From: a bacterium D16-76
GTDB taxonomy: Bacteria > Bacillota > Clostridia > Oscillospirales > Acutalibacteraceae
Assembly (NCBI GenBank): GCA_009917445.1
Contig: QZEE01000016.1
Coordinates: 29,892 to 93,891 of the forward strand
DNA: 64,000 nucleotides
Direction: 5' to 3'
Under the pieces are notes generated by a model that saw nothing but the letters and a program-made list of their open reading frames with translations, did not search any database and had not been told where the DNA came from. Position numbers and translations under genes: made by a program. Positions 60,102-64,000 of the stretch are shown here, in pieces (within the stretch, counting starts at the first letter, position 1; every line of letters starts with the position of its first letter).

Positions 60102-61157
60102 ATGGAAATACAGGAAATCTTAGAAAAGGCACACGGGCAGGGGGCGTCGGATATCTTTCTGGTGGCCGGCCTGCCGGTGACGTTAAAGTGTAAGGGGCAC
60201 CAGGAGCGCTGGGGGGACGGGGCCCTAAAGCCGGAGGATACCCAGCGGTTTGTCGGACAGATCTATACCGTGGCCAACCGGGAGGATACCCATACCAGCC
60301 GGGGGGAGGACGACGATTTTTCCTTTGCCATTAGGGGGCTGGGGCGGTTTCGGGTCAACGTGTTTAAGCAAAGGGGCTCGCTGGCGGCGGTGATCCGGCT
60401 GATTCAGTTTGGCCTGCCAGACCCGAAAGAGCTGGGCATACCAGACGGCGTGCTGGACCTGGCGGACAACCAAAAGGGATTAGTGCTGGTGACCGGCGCG
60501 GTGGGCACAGGCAAGTCTACCACCATTGCATGTATGGTCCAGCGCATCAACGAAACGCGGGACTGCCATATTATCACTATGGAAGACCCCATTGAGTACA
60601 TTTACCGCCACGAGAAGGCCATTGTCACCCAACGGGAGATTTCTATCGACACCCCTGGCTACCCGGCGGCTTTGCGTTCGGCCTTGCGGGAGAGCCCGGA
60701 TGTGATCCTCCTGGGGGAGATGCGGGACTATGACACGGTGTCGGCGGCCATTACAGCCACAGAGACGGGGCTTTTACTGTTCAGCACCCTGCACACCAGC
60801 AGCGTGGCCAATACCATCACCCGTATTATCGATGTCTTCCCCGCCAACCAGCAGCAACAGGTGAAGATACAGCTTTCCCAGCTGCTGAAGGGCGTGGTGT
60901 GCCAGCAGCTGGTGCCGGGCGTTGATGGGCGGCTGCTGCCTGTCTTTGAGATCATGAAGAGCACCAACGCCATCCAGAACATGATACGGGAAGATAAGCT
61001 CCACCAGCTGGACTCGGTGCTCCAATCCGGCGCGGCAGAGGGCATGTGCACTATGGACGGCAGCTTGTTGAAGCTTTTCCGGGAGGGGAAGATCAGCAAA
61101 GAGACAGCCCTTGTGTACTGCGCCCATTACGACGTGATGAGCAAGCGGTTAGGGTGA
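60102..61157 (+). CDS. pilT: PilT-like type IV filament retraction ATPase
   Basis: A 351-residue hexameric secretion ATPase. Walker A GAVGTGKSTTIAC (near 140), the Asp box HIITMEDPIEYIYRH (near 163), Walker B PDVILLGEMRDYDTV (near 205) and the His box FSTLHTSSVANTI (near 229) are intact. ATNAIQNMIREDK-type text near 290 resembles the PilT AIRNLIRE retraction motif, which PilB/GspE ATPases lack; the ~350-residue length also fits PilT. The start ATG at 60102 follows AAAGGGAG. It would power filament dynamics with the GspF-like platform. Confidence 0.9.
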   Translation: MEIQEILEKAHGQGASDIFLVAGLPVTLKCKGHQERWGDGALKPEDTQRFVGQIYTVANREDTHTSRGEDDDFSFAIRGLGRFRVNVFKQRGSLAAVIRLIQFGLPDPKELGIPDGVLDLADNQKGLVLVTGAVGTGKSTTIACMVQRINETRDCHIITMEDPIEYIYRHEKAIVTQREISIDTPGYPAALRSALRESPDVILLGEMRDYDTVSAAITATETGLLLFSTLHTSSVANTITRIIDVFPANQQQQVKIQLSQLLKGVVCQQLVPGVDGRLLPVFEIMKSTNAIQNMIREDKLHQLDSVLQSGAAEGMCTMDGSLLKLFREGKISKETALVYCAHYDVMSKRLG

Positions 61158-61461
61158 TAGGGGTTGACAGCAGGGGCTCCTGCCCCTGCACCCCGCTTAA
61201 GGGCCGGGGGCCCTTAAGAATCCCAGCCGTGGGCGTACTGCCTCTTTGGGGGCGGCTGCCGCGGCTGGCGTTTTATATGTCTTTATATTTTTGTGGTACG
61301 AAGATTTGGGGATTTTGTCCCAAGCCTTAATTCGCGCCCCGCCCTGCACGATATGGATTGACAAGCGGGGTGCCTTTGGGGTATAATATTAGGCAATGTT
61401 CTGCGGGCCCCTGGGGGGATGCCGGGCAGAAATCACAGCGAAAAAAGGATGGACATGGAAT
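61158..61461. other. 304-bp gene-free stretch between pilT and greA
   Basis: It contains the CAGGGGCTCCTGCCCCTG palindrome (61171-61188), a CTTAAGGG/CCCTTAAG hairpin (61196-61218) of the repeat type, and the greA promoter. No gene is supported. Confidence 0.6.
61358..61387 (+). promoter_or_regulatory. Promoter of greA
   Basis: -35 TTGACA (61358-61363), 18 bp, -10 TATAAT (61382-61387). Fully consensus hexamers. Confidence 0.9.
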
Positions 61462-61944
61462 ATGGCTGAGAAACAGTTTTTTGTAACCGAAGAGGGCCTG
61501 GCGGCTCTGGAAAAGGAACTGGAATATTTAAAGACCGTGCGCCGCAAAGAAGTGGCTGAAAAAATCAAGGTGGCCCTGTCTTTTGGTGACCTTTCTGAAA
61601 ACAGCGAATACGACGAAGCGAAAAACGACCAGGCCATGATGGAAGCCCGCATTGCGGACGTGGAAGTCATGCTGAAAAACGCCGTAGTCATTGATGAAAG
61701 CGAGCTGGGCAATGAGACTGTGCATATCGGCTCTACCATAGAGGTGAGCGTGGTGACCGCCGCGGGGAAAAAGATGACAAAGGATTATAAGATTGTAGGC
61801 TCTAACGAGGCTGACCCCCGGGGTGGGAAAATCTCCGATGAATCGGCCGTAGGCAAAGCCCTGCTGGGCGCTGCCGTAGGGCAGACCGTAGAAGTGGAAA
61901 CCCCGGCGGGCTTCTCCACCTATACCGTGGTGACGATTTCGTAA
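61462..61944 (+). CDS. greA: Transcription elongation factor GreA
   Basis: A 160-residue protein that rescues backtracked RNA polymerase by stimulating transcript cleavage. The N-terminal coiled coil ([40 protein letters not shown], with the acidic tip) and the C-terminal FKBP-like half ending [11 protein letters not shown] are intact. The ATG at 61462 ([12 protein letters not shown]) is chosen; the in-frame extension upstream is unrelated. It lies under a strong promoter next to lysS, as in many Clostridia. Confidence 0.96.
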   Translation: MAEKQFFVTEEGLAALEKELEYLKTVRRKEVAEKIKVALSFGDLSENSEYDEAKNDQAMMEARIADVEVMLKNAVVIDESELGNETVHIGSTIEVSVVTAAGKKMTKDYKIVGSNEADPRGGKISDESAVGKALLGAAVGQTVEVETPAGFSTYTVVTIS

Positions 61945-62112
61945 CACGCGGCCTTGCCCTGATTTTTACGAAGGAACCGTGGGACTCTTAAAGGGGCCGC
62001 CGCGTGCTGTGACGCGCGTTTAGCGGCCAGCGGGCAGGGCAGGCCTGTAAGCAGGTTTAGTTAGCCCTTGCCAGATGAAACCAGCCCAAAAACAGGAAAG
62101 GAAGTGCAGGGA

Positions 62113-63618
62113 GTGGCAGAACAGAACGCACAAGCGCCCCAGGCCGAAGGGGCACAGGATTTAAAGGAAATTTTGCAGATACGCCGCAACAAGCTTTTCG
62201 CCATGCAGGAGCAGGGCAACGACCCTTATGCCCAGGTGTCCTATGATGTAAAGCATAAGGCCCAGGATATTTTGGATCATTTTGAAGAGTTAGAAGGCAA
62301 GCCGGTGTCTGTGGCCGGGCGGATCATGAGCCGCCGGGGCATGGGCAAGGTGTCTTTTATGGATTTACGCGACCTGTCCGGGCGCATCCAGCTGTACGCC
62401 AAAATCGACGTCATGGGCGAAGAGCCCTACCGGGCTATGCAGGCCTCTTTGGATATCGGGGATATTGTAGGCGTAGAGGGGGAAGTCTTCCGCACCCAGC
62501 GGGGGGAAATCTCTGTAAAGGTAACCGCTATGGCCATTCTCTCCAAGGCCCTGCTGCCTCTGCCGGAGAAATACCACGGCCTTACCAATACAGACGCCCG
62601 CTATCGCCAGCGGTATCTGGACCTGATTATGAACCCCGAAGTGCGGGACATGTTTGTCAAGCGCTCAAAAATTATCAGTTCTATACGGGAGTACCTGGAC
62701 GGGAAGGGCTTCTTAGAGGTAGAAACCCCGGTGCTGCATACCCAGGCTGGCGGGGCGGCTGCCCGGCCCTTCATCACCCACCACAACACCCTGGACATGG
62801 ACATGTACCTGCGCATTGCCTTGGAGCTGCATTTGAAGCGGCTGATCGTGGGCGGCTTTGACCGGGTCTATGAGATTGGGCGCAACTTCCGCAACGAGGG
62901 CATGGATACCCGCCACAACCCCGAATTTACTATGTTGGAGCTGTACCAGGCCTATACAGATTTTAACGGTATGATGGACATTACCGAAGACATGATACGC
63001 ACCGTATCCCACAAGGTGCTGGGCACTGGCAAGGTAGAGCGGGACGGGGTGGAAATCGACCTGGATAAGCCCTTTGCCCGCATGACCATGGTGGAAGCCG
63101 TAAAGCGGTACGCTGGGGTAGATTTTACCCAGGTAGAGACCATAGAGCAGGCCCGCGAGCTTGCCAAGGCCCATCACATTGACTTCGAGCTCCGCCACCG
63201 CAAGGGCGATATCTTAAACCTGTTCTTTGAGGAGTTCTGCGAAGAAAAGCTGGTGCAGCCCACCTTCCTCATGGGCCACCCGGTAGATATTTCGCCCCTG
63301 GCCAAAAAGGACCCGGCAAACCCGGAGTATACCCAGCGGTTCGAGCTGTTCATCTGCGGCGGCGAGTTCGCCAACGCTTTCAGCGAGCTTAACGACCCCA
63401 TTGACCAGCGGGAGCGTTTTGAAGCCCAGGCCGCCCAAAAGGCTGCCGGCGACGAGGAAGCCTGCGGCGTAGATGAAGATTTCCTCACCGCATTGGAGTA
63501 CGGTATGCCACCCACAGGCGGCATGGGCATCGGCATAGACCGTCTTGTTATGCTGCTGACGGGTGCCCAGTCCATCCGGGATGTGTTGCTGTTCCCCACA
63601 ATGAAGCCGATTGACTGA
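62113..63618 (+). CDS. lysS: Lysine-tRNA ligase, class II
   Basis: A 501-residue class II LysRS that charges tRNA-Lys. It has an N-terminal OB-fold anticodon domain (VSVAGRIMSRRGMGKVSFMD), motif 2 FRNEGMDTRHNPEFTMLELY (near 265) and motif 3 GMPPTGGMGIGIDRLVMLL (near 470). The likely start is GTG at 62113 (MAEQNAQAPQAEG) with AAAGGAA upstream; an earlier TTG has no ribosome-binding site. It lies 168 nt after greA, and the intervening sequence carries a repeat fragment. Confidence 0.95.
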   Translation: MAEQNAQAPQAEGAQDLKEILQIRRNKLFAMQEQGNDPYAQVSYDVKHKAQDILDHFEELEGKPVSVAGRIMSRRGMGKVSFMDLRDLSGRIQLYAKIDVMGEEPYRAMQASLDIGDIVGVEGEVFRTQRGEISVKVTAMAILSKALLPLPEKYHGLTNTDARYRQRYLDLIMNPEVRDMFVKRSKIISSIREYLDGKGFLEVETPVLHTQAGGAAARPFITHHNTLDMDMYLRIALELHLKRLIVGGFDRVYEIGRNFRNEGMDTRHNPEFTMLELYQAYTDFNGMMDITEDMIRTVSHKVLGTGKVERDGVEIDLDKPFARMTMVEAVKRYAGVDFTQVETIEQARELAKAHHIDFELRHRKGDILNLFFEEFCEEKLVQPTFLMGHPVDISPLAKKDPANPEYTQRFELFICGGEFANAFSELNDPIDQRERFEAQAAQKAAGDEEACGVDEDFLTALEYGMPPTGGMGIGIDRLVMLLTGAQSIRDVLLFPTMKPID

Positions 63619-63670
63619 GTAAGTCTTTATAAGTCTGTATGTGTGAGCTGGTAAGAGCAGGCGTGAGGTC

Positions 63671-63754
63671 TTACGCCAAAGGTTTACGCCAATTCACGCC
63701 AGATTTACGCCGAAAAGTGTTTGGAACTTATGCGATTTCCCGCAAGTTCACGCC
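63671..63754 (+). repeat. Five TTACGCC/TTCACGCC short repeats
   Basis: TTACGCC at 63671, 63684 and 63705 and TTCACGCC at 63693 and 63747, the first four 10-13 bp apart, near one helical turn. Confidence 0.6.
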
Positions 63755-63776
63755 ACTTCACAGGATTTCTTATTTA

Positions 63777-63808
63777 CCCCACTGAGTGCATGCTCAGTGG
63801 GGTTTTTC
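63777..63808 (+). terminator. Terminator downstream of lysS
   Basis: CCCCACTGAG pairs with CTCAGTGGGG around TGCATG, followed by TTTTTC. Confidence 0.92.
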
Positions 63809-63812
63809 TTTG

Positions 63813-63854
63813 CGCCTGTCCTACTTCAAAAAGAAGCGGGACAGGCGTTTTTTT
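63813..63854 (+). terminator. Second terminator
   Basis: CGCCTGTCC pairs with GGACAGGCG around a 17-nt loop, followed by TTTTTTT. Two tandem terminators insulate the following rRNA-like leader. Confidence 0.88.
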
Positions 63855-63931
63855 GTTACCCGAAAAAGATTTCAAAAATTTTTTGAGAAGGGGGGTTAAG
63901 ATTCGCCCCTCTTTTTGTGCTGTTGAGGGGT

Positions 63932-63975
63932 GTGAGGCAAAACACCTCACGAGTTCCTTGAAAACTGAATACACA
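63932..63975 (+). promoter_or_regulatory. Likely rRNA operon leader (boxA-like)
   Basis: A GTGAGG/CCTCAC hairpin (63932-63950) precedes AGTTCCTTGAAAACTGAAT, which is close to the boxA-like TTCTTTGAAAACTGAA text found ahead of Firmicutes 16S rRNA genes. No mature rRNA sequence is visible before the window ends. Confidence 0.5.
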
Positions 63976-64000
63976 TTCATCAGGTCGTTCCTGAGCGGAG

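Larger units (their letters stand above)
63619..64000. other. 382-bp gene-free stretch to the window end
   Basis: It contains a cluster of TTACGCC-like short repeats (63671-63754), two terminators and what looks like an rRNA operon leader. No protein gene is supported. Confidence 0.7.

Overview
The window looks like chromosomal DNA of a GC-rich, anaerobic Gram-positive bacterium of class Clostridia, probably the Oscillospiraceae/Ruminococcaceae side. The evidence is a TrmK-Nif3 pair, an rpmG-secE-nusG-rplK-rplA operon, CIRCE-controlled groES-groEL, an orphan dnaJ, sortases with LPXTG and VKTGD-type sorting signals, a SipW-type signal peptidase, a preQ1 riboswitch ahead of queT, frequent GTG/TTG starts and TTGACA/TATAAT promoters with 17-18 bp spacers. 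The taxon is inferred from gene content only.

Layout. 0.3-5.4 kb, minus strand: an Lrp regulator, aminotransferase, DUF362 ferredoxin and ispE run, then a Nudix hydrolase with a PHP phosphatase. 5.8-12 kb: an XRE/GyrI regulator, a large CoA-disulfide-reductase/rhodanese/siroheme-reductase fusion, a YbaK-type deacylase, a formate/nitrite transporter and an AraC regulator facing galT. 13.8-16.2 kb: ddl-murI-DUF1934 (peptidoglycan precursors). 16.4-22.1 kb: uvrB, a nitroreductase and uvrA behind a promoter with a LexA-like box. 22-32 kb: a GNAT enzyme, a TrkH-type K+ transporter, queT, regulators, dnaJ, a MATE pump and a regulated ABC exporter. 31.8-36 kb: an HPr-like protein, rqcH, Nif3, trmK and a DUF1858 protein. 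36.2-41.1 kb: groESL and the L33/SecE/NusG/L11/L1 operon.

41.1-61.2 kb is the accessory core: 19 co-directional genes behind a long AT-rich leader with up to three promoters. Three surface-assembly modules follow one another with overlaps or short gaps. (i) A sortase-assembled pilus: a coiled-coil protein, signal peptidase I, a 1,647-residue LPKTG adhesin, an LPSTG major pilin and a class C sortase. (ii) A SipW/TasA-like module: a pilin-domain protein without a sorting signal, two proteins with SipW-type leaders, a VKTGD-anchored protein, a MucBP-domain protein, SipW and sortase B. (iii) A transglutaminase-like lipoprotein and a minimal type IV-filament module: a PilC/GspF platform protein, four small one-helix proteins and a PilT-type ATPase, with no PilB ATPase or prepilin peptidase in view. 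This composite is the best candidate for a poorly described system.

61.4-64 kb: greA, lysS, two terminators and what looks like an rRNA operon leader at the window edge. Modular GC-rich intergenic repeats are scattered throughout; one ~130 bp copy has perfect 12 bp terminal inverted repeats.
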